Assembly: GCF_007565055.1 (NCBI RefSeq)
Contig: NC_044564.1
Location: 74,916,563 to 74,980,562 of the forward strand
Direction: 5' to 3'
Length of the DNA stretch: 64,000 nt
Source of the DNA: Rhinopithecus roxellana
Taxonomy: Eukaryota > Chordata > Mammalia > Primates > Cercopithecidae
How positions within the stretch are numbered: the stretch's first letter is position 1; each line of letters starts with the position of its first letter. The notes below the pieces were generated by a model that was not told the DNA's origin, did not search any database, and saw only the letters and a list, made by a program, of their open reading frames with translations. This document shows positions 23,293 through 34,403 of the stretch, piece after piece. The position numbers and the translations under genes were made by a program.

Positions 23293-24205
23293 TTTAATAA
23301 TTTTATGAGGCCAGCAAAATACTTAAACCTGACAAACAAGCTGAAAAAATATTCCAGATCAAAACCACAATTTATATAAACATACCCATTAAAATGTAAT
23401 AGCAGAAAAAATTTCGGAAATATCCAAATGTTGATATAGCACAAATAAGCTGGATTCAATACCCAAATCCTAAGATAATTTAACATTTAACAATCAATTT
23501 GATTCAACATATTTACTGAATAGTGTGGAAAATATCACATGGGTATTGCAGTAGATACAGAAAAGCATTGATAAAATTCAGTAAATTTTCATTAAGAAAT
23601 ATTCATGCAAAATTAAAAATAGAAAAGAATTCCTTTATTATGGGTTAAAAAATATAGTAAAAAATCTATATTGTAAAATCTATATATAACATATACCAAA
23701 ATATCTGTGACATATATTATATTTAATTGGAGAATATTGAATGCTTTCTCTTTTAAATAAACAAAACAAGGTACCCAGGAACAACATTCTTTTCAAAGCT
23801 CAACTTGATGATGTAGTAAAACAAAAATAAGAAAGCAAGCAAACTAATATGTAATATAAGGATTAGATGGGGGGAAATGAAACTCTCATTGTTTATAATG
23901 ATATGTGGGTTTAGCAAATCCAAAAGATACATTATTAAAATAAGTTAGTGAGCTGAAAAAGTTTACTCAATGCAATTTACTTTGATACCACTAACAAAAC
24001 GTTAGAAAATAAAATATTATAACAGATACCTTTTATCATAGCATCAAAAAATATTAAATATCCAAGACTGAATCTAACAAAAAGAATATAAGATACATAT
24101 GTATGAAACTATAAAGCACTTGATCATAAAATAATGAACCAATTAAATGAAGATATAGATCACATTCATGGATGAAAGCCTTAATATTATGAACAGCAGT
24201 TCTTC
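23293..24205 (+). mobile_element. L1M ORF2 fragment, second half of a split element
   Basis: Resumes sense ORF2 with TTTTATGAGGCCAGCAAAAT (RT region) and runs through GATACAGAAAAGCATTGATA, ATAGCATCAAAAAATATTAA and CACATTCATGGATGAAAG. The order continues directly from 21655, which supports one L1M(+) disrupted by 1.6 kb of later insertions. Confidence 0.75.
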
Positions 24206-25160
24206 TTAAACTAATCCATACACTCTAATCCTTATTTTCTTAAATCTACATATTTTTGGTGAAACTTTACAACATACTTCTAGAATTTAACTGTCCCAGA
24301 AGGAAGTTTGTGGAGAAGTTTGCTTGGAAGACCTGCCATCTACTCCTTTTTCTACAATCTCATTTGTTAACTTTCCAAGATGGGGCACTTAATTATGTGC
24401 AGAGTTCCTTTAGGTTTCAAATTTCTCATGTCATCTAGGATAAACTACATGCTTGGGATATGACAGAAAAATTATTGACTGAGTGCTGATATTCTGCATT
24501 TCTCTTGGCTCTTCCAAGCAGTCATTTTCAAACTACTCCTAATAGTGAAGGGGTGTTTATTCTCTACATCTGCCTCCCTCTAAATTGAAAGAGATTGGTC
24601 AAGTTTTTACTGGATTTGGTAGACTTACTTTTTCCCATTTGACTATGCTTTGAAGCATGCATCATATCCTCACCAAACTATACAAAAATTTCTATGAATT
24701 ATTAGATGCTACTTTATCTTTCAAACAAAACTTTTCAAATATTTTGGGATAAAGGTGTAGTCTACCTTTTTTGCTTAATAACTGTTGATATTTTTTGCTA
24801 GTTCTAATTTAGTTTAGACCACTAGGTTGGAAGGGGTAGAATCTCAGATCTGCTCTTTTGGTGTAGTTTGCATCCACAAGTGTAAATACTGATATTTTAA
24901 CATTATTTTTAGTTGATTTATTGTGATAATTATCTTACAAAAGTAGACCTAATAAATGCCAATTGCATAACCAGGCCACATTAAACACTGCAGAAAATTT
25001 AAAGTGAAAAACAAGAACATGCTTTTCGCTTGGAGTAAATTTGAATCATTACTGTAACTAATTAAATATTTCTTTCTTCAACACAAATGCTCTTCAACAA
25101 TTGATATACCCATTATAAGTTGCAAATATTGTACTTTGAAAATATATTTAACCTACAGAA
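24206..25160. other. Stretch without a gene
   Basis: Unique-looking AT-rich sequence with no element or RNA gene that I can support. Confidence 0.45.
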
Positions 25161-25163
25161 CAC

Positions 25164-25195
25164 TAAAGTACACTAGATTAACCTAGTGTACTTTA
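25164..25195. repeat. Perfect 13-bp inverted repeat
   Basis: TAAAGTACACTAG (25164-25176) and CTAGTGTACTTTA (25183-25195) are exact complements around the loop ATTAAC. The inner loop bases could add two further pairs. It is not part of a repeat I recognise. Confidence 0.9.
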
Positions 25196-25207
25196 TGCTC
25201 AAAACAA

Positions 25208-25229
25208 TTACATTAGTCTTACATTAGTC
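25208..25229. repeat. Tandem duplication of 11 bp
   Basis: TTACATTAGTC occurs twice with no spacer (25208-25218, 25219-25229), 13 bases after the perfect hairpin. Confidence 0.9.
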
Positions 25230-25432
25230 TATGATCAGGTAGAATCATCTACCATGAAGCCCATTTCATAACAAAGTATTGAATATCTCATGTAATTTAT
25301 TGAATACTATACAGAAAGCGAAAAACAGAACGGTGGTTCTGTATTCAAAATATGGTTTCTACTGAATGTGTATTCCTTTCACACAATTATAAAGTTGGAA
25401 AATCTTAAATCGAACAGTCATGAATTGAGGAC

Positions 25433-25563
25433 CACAATGGAGGGAAGAGAGATAGGGAGGGAAAGCAATAGGGTAAGGAAAATAGAAGAAAGGCAAAGGA
25501 GAAAAAGAAACAGAGTAGGGAAGAAGGAGTGAGGGAGAGAAGAAGGAAGGAAGAGAAATGGGC
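25433..25563. repeat. Polypurine tract (GGAA/GA-rich)
   Basis: About 130 bases with almost no pyrimidines on the plus strand, made of GGGA, GGAA and GAAA units. Such tracts can form triplex DNA and are often length-variable. The frames on the opposite strand (25359-25596) are low-complexity artefacts. Confidence 0.9.
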
Positions 25564-25999
25564 CACAGGGTCATTTAGACTAGAAATGTATGTCATTTTA
25601 TTTTATTAATCAACACTCAGTTAATACAATTGCTTTAGATGGAAAAGCCTTCCCTATTTGATTTCACAAGTGAAGAATTAAAGTTTTGCAGCGATAAACA
25701 TGATTTAAAAGTCATTCCGCTGTAACTCTGAGGTTGGAAGTGACAGGATGTTTATAACACTTGCTTGAATGTCTTACACATGAATTGAGCCAATGTTAAA
25801 AAGATAATAATAAATATTCCACATCATTTAGCAATCATTAGAAAGAACAAGAAAGGCTATAGAAATAGCTTTAATATTCCCTCCTCCCCACCTCAAAAAC
25901 TAGAAAAAAACAATAAAATGTACAAACAAATTTAATCACACACACACACAACAGGCAAATTGGTCTCTTAAAATCTTGAGGCAAATGGCTAGGAAGAAA

Positions 26000-26000
<1 letters not shown>

Positions 26001-26045
<45 letters not shown>
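26001..26045. repeat. (AC)n microsatellite
   Basis: Uninterrupted AC dinucleotides, about 22 units, with a shorter (CA)n block about 60 bp upstream (25937-25950). Likely polymorphic in length. Confidence 0.97.
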
Positions 26046-26049
<4 letters not shown>

Positions 26050-26648
26050 CTATATGGCACATTCACTTTTTCCCTATTCTAACTACATTATTGTTTATAA
26101 TACGGTATCTGAGGACTCTCATATCTAAGTTACATTTCCTAGCACAAAAGCAAATTATTCTTTTGCGTTAATACTTTAGAACAGTATGCATTGCATTGAG
26201 ACCTTGTAGAGCATGGTGCTACATGTAAATCTTTGATCTCCAAAAAAATACCAGGATCAAAGTTTTCCATCATTTGGACATAAATCTCAGCTCAAACAAA
26301 GTGATAATAGTCTAGTCAAGGAAAAGCAACCTGGAACAAACGCCTTTGAATTGGTGTTAGTCTACGTGGTTGCTGCATTACTGAATTAATTAATCATTTC
26401 TTTGAACTTCGATATTCTGCTGTCTCTAGGTTAGGAGTAAATGTCAGTCACTGTTCATCTTTTTGAAATTCGTTCTCAGTACTAATATTTTGTAAATCAA
26501 AAGATAAAAGAGTAAAACTTTGTGGCTCTGGGAAACACATTATGGAGAAAGTTTATGATGTAAAGAAATGCACACACAAAATTTAACATCTTTACTGCTC
26601 TTAATGAGAAAATTCTTATCCTAATCAAAGGACTGATTGAAATTGTGG

Positions 26649-26668
26649 TTTTGTTGTTGTTGTTGTTG
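26649..26668. repeat. (TTG)n short tandem repeat
   Basis: About six TTG units. Confidence 0.9.
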
Positions 26669-26747
26669 AAGTTAATTTGAGTATCCATTGCAGTAATTAA
26701 TGTAGTTATTAATGTGAAATCAAGCAAGCTGAGCAGAATCACAGCTC

Positions 26748-26893
26748 CTTCAGTTACTAGTTATTTGAACTTGAACCAATTATATGACCTCCCTACTACA
26801 GGTGCTCCATTTGCAAAATGGGGATGTTAATAGTATCCATCATACAAGGTGGTCATAAGCATTCATGAGATAACAGTTGTAAAGTGTTTTCCA
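26748..26893 (+). repeat. MIR
   Basis: Sense MIR: ATATGACCTCCCTACTAC, TGCTCCATTTGCAAAATGGG, GATGTTAATAGTATCCATC and TTCATGAGATAACAGTTGTA in canonical order. Confidence 0.82.
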
Positions 26894-27074
26894 CAATGAT
26901 TGATTAAGCCATACTTCCTATTAATAATTAATAAGTATATCACTGATATTTTAAAAGTATTCATCAATGGCAGGAGTTTTAAAGCTTGTTCTGAGGATTT
27001 ATGGAGAATCTCTGGAAGAGTTAATAAGCCCGGGATTTCCCATCCTGTGTTGCAAATACTGCAGTTCTATTCTT

Positions 27075-27270
27075 ACCTCTTTATATATTTTTAAAATGTG
27101 ATTTAACATATTCAAAAGTAGTGAGAGCATTATAAAAAAAACTCCCATGTACCTATTACCCATCTTTATGTAATTAACATTTCAACATATTTTATTGTGA
27201 TTTTCTTAATAAGATTTGGCTTGCAAAGATTTATGATGTTAAAAATTAAGGGCTACATATATTCTGGCAA
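27075..27270. repeat. Old interspersed repeat, family uncertain
   Basis: Phrases such as ATTCAAAAGTAGTGAGAGCA, CCCATGTACCTATTACCCA and TTAACATTTCAACATATTTT match a common mammalian repeat consensus that I cannot name with confidence. Confidence 0.4.
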
Positions 27271-27282
27271 AAATGCATTTTT

Positions 27283-29121
27283 TTCTTTTCTATTTTTTAT
27301 TGATATATCATCGTTGTACCTATTTTGTGGGAACACGTAACATTTCAATACATGTATACAATATATAACGACCAAATCAGAGTAATTGGGATATTCATCA
27401 CCTCAAACATTCATCTTTTCTTTGTGTTGAGGGCATTACAATTCCTCTCTTCAAGCTATTTTGAAATATACAATAAATAACTATTAACTATAATTTCTCA
27501 ACCATGCGACCAATTGCTATATTCCTTCAATATAATTGTATTTCTGTACCCATAAACCAGCTTCTCTACATCCTCCCTGCCCCTTCTACTCCAGTCTCTG
27601 GTAACCACCATTCTACTCCCTATCTCCCTGAGATCCACTTTTTTATCTCCCACATATGAGTGAGAACAGGTGATATTTGTCTTTCTGTGCCTGGCTTTTT
27701 TTACTTAACATAATTACCTCTAGGTCCATCCATGTTGCTATAAAGGCCAGGATTTCATTTTTTCAGATGATCAAATATTCCATTGTGTTTATATATGACA
27801 GTTTTTAAATCAATTTGTGCATTGATATACACAGGGTGATTCAATATTGTGGCTAATGTGAATCGTGCTGCAATAAACATAAGAGTGCAGATATCTCTTT
27901 GATATCCTGATTTCCTTTGTTTTGAATATATACTTAGCAATGGAATTGCTAAATTATATAGCAGTTCCATTTTTACCTTTTTTTTTTTTGGATTTTCATA
28001 CTTTTTATAATGGTTGTAATAATTCACATTTCCATCAACACTGTATAAGTGTTCTCTTTTCTCACCATCCTCACCAGCATTTGTTATTTCTTGTTTTAAC
28101 AATAGCCATTCTAAGTAGGGTGATATAATATCTCATTGTGGTTCAATTTGCACTTCCTCATGGTTAGTAATTCTGAGCATTTTTTTTTAATATACCTGTT
28201 GGCCATTTATATATATTCTTTTGAGAAACATTTATTCAGTTCTTTTGTCCATTTTTTATTTAAACTATTTGTGGGGTTTTTGCTATTGAGTTGGTTGAGT
28301 TCCTTATATATTTTGGTTATTAATCCTTTATCAGTTTGAAATACTTTTTTCCTTTCTAGAATTGGTCTTTATCTAGACCAATGTCCTGGAGAATTTCACC
28401 AATGTTTCCTTCTAGTAGATGCATAGTTACAGGTCTTACATTTAAGTCTTTAATCCATTTTAGCTGATTTTTATATGTGGTGAAAGGTGGGGACCTAGTT
28501 GTATTCTTTTGCGTATGGATACCAGTTTTCTCAGCAACACTTATTAAAGAGACTATCTTTTTTCCAATGTATACTCTTGGCATCTCTATCAAAAATGAGT
28601 TGGCTGTACATGCAGGATTTATTTCCTGGGTTTTTTATTCCTCTGTTTTTGTGTCTATTTCATTGGTTTAGGTGTCTTTTTATGCCAGTACCATGCTGTT
28701 TTTGTTACTCTAGCTTTACAGTACAATTTAAAATCAGGTAATATGTTGCCTCCAGCTAGGTTTTTTTTTTTTTTTTTTTTTTTTTCCCTCTCTCAGTGAT
28801 GCTTTAGTTATTTGGGGGTTTTCATGGTTCCACGTGAATTTTAGGTTTTTTTTTTTTCTATTTATGTGAAGAATGGCCATTGGTATTTTGACAGGGAGTA
28901 CATTGAATCCATGTATAGCTTTGGGTAGTATAGACATTTTAACCATGTAATTTTTCCAACCCATGGAATTTTCTGTGTGTGTTCACTTCAATTTCTTTTA
29001 TCAATGTGTTATAGTTTTCCTCTTATAGATCTTTTACCTCAATGGTTCAGTTTATTGCTAGGTATGTTTTGGTAGATATTGTAAATCAGACTGCATTCTT
29101 GATCACTTTTTCAGACTCATT
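27283..29121 (-). mobile_element. L1MA-type L1, 5'-truncated, minus strand
   Basis: Antisense L1. The 3'UTR (27283-27640) carries ACATTTCAATACATGTATAC and AATTGGGATATTCATCACC. ORF2 C-terminal sequence continues to about 29121, where similarity stops at CTTTTTCAGACTC. The 5' truncation is normal for L1. T-runs at 28760-28786 and 28846-28857 are slippage expansions. Fragmentary frames such as 27755-28102 and 28356-28592 on the minus strand are decayed ORF2 pieces. Confidence 0.88.
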
Positions 29122-29745
29122 GCCCTCAATGGTCTCCATACCTGTTTTATTGCCCTTTTATAATCCATTCTCAATGCATCACCCTGAGGAATCTTTTATA
29201 AACACAAATCAGATGGCATCATTCCCTGGCACAAAACCTAGTTTTCTATGAATGCAGTCCAAATTCATCACAAGACCCCATGTTATCTCTCCTTCCCCCA
29301 CCTCATGTGGTGCTCTTTTTCTTATTCACAGCACTCCAAATGCATGGCTTTGAAATTGTCGTTACTTTTCTTTAAATAATCACACCAACCTTGTCCCTGT
29401 CTTAGGCCTTTGTGTTTGTTGTTCCCGCTGCCAGGAGCACTGCGTGGCCTTTCATATCACAGGCCTCTGCCTAAATGTTGTCTCCTTGAAGAGTCCTTTC
29501 TTGACCACCTAATCTAAAGCAGTCAATCTCCTTTCCCAGTCACTATCACAGGAAGACCTTATTGCGGTTCTCACAGCACTTTAGTATCTGAAATTATCTT
29601 TCCGATTTATTGATTTCATTTTGTCACTTTTTTTCTTGTATAATTTTAATAAGATGATGGACTTTGACTCTTCTGTTAAGTGAATTTTCCCCAGTGTCTA
29701 TTTATTGGCTGATGCAATAAATATTTGCTGTGATAGTAGTTAAAT
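29122..29745 (+). repeat. L2 element, plus strand
   Basis: Long L2 3' portion in sense orientation: AACACAAATCAGATGGCATC, GAATGCAGTCCAAATTCATC, AGGCCTTTGTGTTTGTTGTT, CTGAAATTATCTTTCCGATT and the terminal GATGCAATAAATATTTGC. It borders the 5' end of the L1 directly, so the L1 may have inserted into it or truncated it. Confidence 0.82.
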
Positions 29746-29939
29746 AAAAATATTATTAAATAGGGGGTGTGGGATACTGTCCTTTTAGGCCAGACTTTAC
29801 CCTAATTGTAATTCCATCCATTTTTAAATAAGCTTTAGTTACTCATTTCATTTTCCTAAGCCATTTTCTTTTTTAAATACAAATAATTATTCTAAGATAT
29901 GTTATTGCTGGGAAAATGGCATGAAATGACATACAGCTT

Positions 29940-30365
29940 ATTCTGCATTCACCACCAGTCCAGATCCATTTCCCACTCTACTGCACCCTGTTCTGTGCTG
30001 TGACTGGTATCCATAATCTGTATTACCTGGATCCATTTTCCCTTAAGCTTCTCCTTGAGATCCAACAATAGGAGAACTCCTCCACTTCCCCTATTTTCTT
30101 TTCCAGACATGTTTTCATTACCAGCTGACTGTGACTCTAATAACAGATTCTGCCTGACTGCTTTTTCCCTTCCAAGTCCCAGATCTTATCAGGCACTGGC
30201 AATGCCATTGTTTCTTCTTGCTTTCCAGGGGTGGTAAAGTCTTCCAACTATTTTTAGTACCTGGATGCCTTATTATTGCCTGTATGTTTGTAAATAGTTC
30301 TTTCCTTAATTAACTTAGGCTAAACTCTTTCAGGTGAGCATTTGTCTCTTGCCAGGACCATGATT
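29940..30365. repeat. Old interspersed repeat, family uncertain
   Basis: Contains the ordered phrases TTTCCAGGGGTGGTAAAG, TACCTGGATGCC, GTTTGTAAATAGTTC and CTCTTGCCAGGACCA, which belong to a widespread mammalian repeat I cannot name with certainty. The 60-codon frame at 30055-30237 is inside it. Confidence 0.4.
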
Positions 30366-30414
30366 AACACTGATATTATCTGTGGGCATTTTCTGCACTT
30401 CTCAGAAATAATTT

Positions 30415-30485
30415 ATTTTAAGAATATTTATTGAATGCCAATTGCATATTAGGCACTAAGCAGGCAACTCAGCACTATGTGTATC
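30415..30485 (-). repeat. Possible L2 3'-end fragment
   Basis: AATATTTATTGAATGCCAAT followed by TAGGCAC resembles the antisense 3' terminus of L2. Very short. Confidence 0.35.
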
Positions 30486-30685
30486 TGATATATATACGTA
30501 AGTATCATAAAGATGTTTTAATTAAACAAGATAGCAAGTCTTTTAGGCATAATTAAAAATCAAAATAAAACATCATTAAATTAAAATGTGGGTTAAGAAA
30601 ATGCAGCAGAATATTTGTGTTCTGGTGAGTTGCTGCTTTTGTTAGTGTTTCTGTTGGTTTTATGCACATATCATGGAAATAGAAA

Positions 30686-30728
30686 ATACATACATATTTA
30701 CATACATACACACATACATATATAAATA
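30686..30728. repeat. (CATA)n simple repeat
   Basis: Imperfect ATAC/CATA tetranucleotide run. Confidence 0.85.
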
Positions 30729-31004
30729 GACTTATTCATGCTTGATTGGTATGCAAAGCTGCATCTTATTAAACTGCAGGAATAAGTTTACATATAGTCA
30801 GTTATATATTCACTGGCATGATCTACAAGTGCATTAATGAATCAGATGAGGCAAATACAATAAATGCTTATTTATTTTCATTTTATCTGGCAGAACTTGC
30901 TGGTAATCAGCTACCTGTAGATCCACACTGCAGTAACATTTCTACATATTCATGGCAGCCAGGGATCAGATCATTGATTTTCAAGGGCTCTGACTTGGTC
31001 AGAG

Positions 31005-31232
31005 TTCTTAGGTTCCAAACCCAGATCCACATCTTACTAGCCTTTTGCCTTGGATAAGTTGATAAAACTCCAAACCTCATCTATAAAAAGTAGACAGAAA
31101 TAAATAATAGTGCCAGTGTCACTGAATGGGGCTGTTGTGAGAATCAACTATATTAATGCATTTAAAATGCTTATCAAAAAACATGGTGAATGCTTAAAAA
31201 GTAGTTGCTACTAGTGTAATTATTATTAGTGA
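31005..31232 (+). repeat. MIR
   Basis: Sense MIR with AACCCAGATCCACATCTTAC, TAAAACTCCAAACCTCATC, GGGGCTGTTGTGAGAATC and a TTATTATTAG end. Nearly full length. Confidence 0.8.
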
Positions 31233-31426
31233 TGATCCTGAGACTGAGTAAAATTCTGAAAGATATTCAGATACAGTTTGTTGTCTCCTTATTTGAGATA
31301 GCATGTGGCTCTTGATATCTACTCTACGTCAGACTTCCTTGAACTATCTATATGATCACTGTGTGTTCTTTGTAGACTACACATACACATACACACACAA
31401 AAACCCCTATAAAATATATATAAATA

Positions 31427-31752
31427 TATTTCTGGTTTTTTTTTTTTTTTTTTTTTTTTTTTTGAGACAGAGTCTCATTCTGTCACCCAGGCTGGAATAC
31501 AATGGCACAATCTCAGCACACTGCAACCTCCACCTTCCGGGTTCAAGCAATTCTCCTGCCTCAGCCTCCTGAATAGCTGGCATTACAGGCATGCACCACC
31601 ATGCCTGGTTATTTTTGTATTTTTAATTGAAACGGGGTTTCACCATGCTGGCCAGTCTGGTCTTGAACTCCTGACCTCAGGTGATCCGCCCGCCTTGGTG
31701 TCCCAAAGTGCTGGGATTACAGGCATGAGCCACCACCCCCGGCCTATTTCTG
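31427..31752 (-). mobile_element. AluS, minus strand
   Basis: Poly-T of about 27, then GAGACAGAGTCTCATTCTG through to GAGCCACCACCCCCGGCC. An 8-bp direct repeat TATTTCTG at 31427-31434 and 31745-31752 is the target site duplication. The short frames on both strands (31303-31592) are Alu translations. Confidence 0.93.
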
Positions 31753-32960
31753 ATTATATATGGAGACTTGATTGACGAAGTATGCTACCTTTGTATCAAT
31801 CCAGCATAATTAGCTAAACTCTACAGCTCTCTAGTCTGTGAATAATCTAAAGTGGTAGAAAAGCAACAATTATTGCTGAAATGGGAGTGAGACTAAGCTT
31901 GCCTCTTTCATGAAATTAGGAAACATGAATAGATCTCTTCTCTGTAATCTCTCGCCTTCATCTCTCACCGAAGTAAAGGAAGTTATAAAGTAAATGAAGT
32001 GAATTAGACATTGTGATTTTCAAAGAGTTGTCCATGAAACACTTCAACAAGGCTTTTGGGTAATTCTTATCCATGCTGAGTACTGGATAGAAAATGATCT
32101 AAATGGTATCTTCTAACTATATTCTTCAGATGTATGTCAAACCATTACCACTACATTAGGAATATATTCCTGTTAAACTGGTGACTGCACACATGGGAAA
32201 GAGAAAATGGACACTGATCTAAATCATACAGACCTTTCTATGTTAAAACTATTACTATCTACCTTATCTTTTAACTGGTGTTTTTGCATCATCACAATTT
32301 TAACATTCACAAAAAAGCATAGGCTTAATGGACTGTGAAGCAGTGAGCCAATCACAAAGGCAACAAAAAATTCAATCACAAACACCTGCAACTCATTACA
32401 AATTTAGCAGCACAAATGCCAGAGGCTGTAATGGGTCTTAGATAGTCTCTGCAACTCTGCCAATACTCACCTATAATTTGGACTTGACATTTACAAAAAA
32501 AGACAACATTTACAAAAAGAAAAGGGCAAAGAGTTTTACCAAATAGTCCCACTCTTTCAACTTCCCCCTTCCTGCCAAGACACCTCAGGGGAAAAAAAAA
32601 TCAATTCTAAATACAGGTGCTGTTTGTATTCCTTTTGGAGTACTTATGAAATCAAATTAATTAATGAAGAATTTAAACAATATTCACTAGGAAACTGGGA
32701 GGTATTTTATTTTTCCCAGAAACTAACATTCTCTACAAGTATCTCTAGTATAAAAAAAATAGGGACAAAAGAGAGAAAGAAGGAGGGGGAGTGGAAATAA
32801 AAATAATGTCAGTTTTATTTTTAGATTTCCTTTCTATTTTGATTTAAGGATTAGGTATAGGCAGTAAATGTAGACTTAAAATCTTGCAAATGAGGACTGT
32901 TACATTTGCAAATATGGAACGTTTTGGTTGTCATTTTGTGGAGTGGAAAGAAAAAAAATG
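31753..32960. other. Stretch without a gene
   Basis: No mobile element recognised. ACATTTACAAAAA is nearly tandemly duplicated around 32488-32520. The frames at 32851-33072 have no domain. Confidence 0.45.
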
Positions 32961-32961
32961 G

Positions 32962-33088
32962 AACATAGGCATCTGGAGAGTTGAATTCTGGTTCTGGATT
33001 TTCACTGGTTGTGTAACATTGGAAAAGTTGTTTAACTCCTTGAGATTCTGTTTCCTCCATTTAAAATTTTGAAGATTGCAGGCTCTGA
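32962..33088 (+). repeat. MIR fragment
   Basis: GAATTCTGGTTCTGG, GGTTGTGTAACATTGGAAAA, GTTTAACTCCTTGAGATTC and TTTCCTCCATTTAAAATT follow the MIR 5' half in sense orientation. Confidence 0.65.
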
Positions 33089-34025
33089 CCTGATATCCCC
33101 CTCAGTAGCTTCAGTTCCTGAGCAAGAACTCTCCATCAGATTCAAGCTGTAGACAGTTAATTTTTCTCTCCACATTTCCTTTGACAATCACTCCCTTCTT
33201 TCTTTTTCACAGCATAAGCCTGATATACAGACACCGTCATTTGGAACAGACCCTTTAAAGTGCCTACTGCTAACGCACCTGCTATCTTAAGGAGAAATTC
33301 TACTTTGTACCTCATTCTGGGATGTGTTTTAAAATCTTAGCATGATTTTTCCTTTCCTATTCTCTCAGAGCATTTTGGAAGTTGCTTCCTTTCAGTGATA
33401 TTTGATGTTAATTGAGGAATGCAAACTCATTTTAATATCTGAAACATAAATAGAAAAGTAGCCTTTTAATAATCAAATTGTAAATAAATAAAATATTTTA
33501 GTGTGATGCTTGGTGTGGTAGCCCAACATTTACAAGCATTATTGAAAGTTTTGTAAGGAACCATGATTTGTTTCTTACAAATACTTGATTTCTCAACTGA
33601 AGTCTCTCTCATTTCCTATCCCACATGTTCCATAACATTTTTTTTGTCATTTTCCTATACTACAACTAACAAACATGCTTAAAATTAACAAACACCTTTC
33701 TTAAGCAAACCCTTCATCTAGCAAGTATGCTGCTGAAATAAAACAGCCCTGAACGTCTGTGACTTAGGAGCCTCATTCGCTTATTTTAGGTATCATGTCA
33801 AATATCCATAACTCATCTAGAAGATTCACAAACAAGTCATTTTCACAAAATTTCCTAAATTGCCCTTTCTTCACCTCAGCAGTTTGGAAAGGTCCTCTTT
33901 TTAAAAAAAGAAAAGGAATGTATGCAATAACAGAGTATCCAGGGTGGAGTGTGATGATCAGGTATGAAGGGAAGAAATGGAAATAGAAATGGAAGAAGAT
34001 AACTGAAAATGACTAGGGGTTAAGT
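33089..34025. other. Stretch without a gene
   Basis: Unassigned sequence, no repeat or RNA gene supported. The 63-codon frame 33795-33986 has no recognisable domain. Confidence 0.45.
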
Positions 34026-34030
34026 CTATT

Positions 34031-34403
34031 TGTCTTGGTCTGTCCTGGCTGCCATAACAAAATAGCACACACTGGGTGGCTCAAAAAACAAAGGTTTATT
34101 TTCTCAGCATTCTGAAAAGAGGCTGGAATTCTGAGATCAGGACATCAGTATGACTGGGTTCTGAGTATACCCTTTTAGGCTTGCAGACAGACACTTTCTT
34201 GCTGTGTTCTCATATGACAAAGAGAAGGAAAAACAAATCTCACTCTTTTCTTCTTCTTAAAAGGCCACAGTTCTATTGGGTTATGTCCCCACTTTCATAA
34301 CCTCATATAACCTTAATTTCCTCCTAAAGATCCTATCCTCACATATAGTCACATCGGAGCATCAAAATATGAATTTAGGAAAGCCACAATTCAGTCCATA
34401 GCA
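34031..34403 (-). mobile_element. Solo MLT1-type LTR (ERVL-MaLR)
   Basis: Antisense LTR from TGTCTTGGTCTGTCCTGG to CAATTCAGTCCATAGCA, with ACACACTGGGTGGCTC, TCTTGCTGTGTTCTCATATG and ATATGAATTTAGGAAAGCC as landmarks. Flanks CTATT and GTATT match at four of five positions, the expected 5-bp duplication size. No internal region. Confidence 0.85.

Noticed and set aside
25164..25195. Hairpin as a miRNA precursor or a MADE1/miR-548-type palindrome
   Set aside because: The stem is only 13 bp and the sequence does not match the MADE1 palindrome. Too short for Drosha/Dicer processing.
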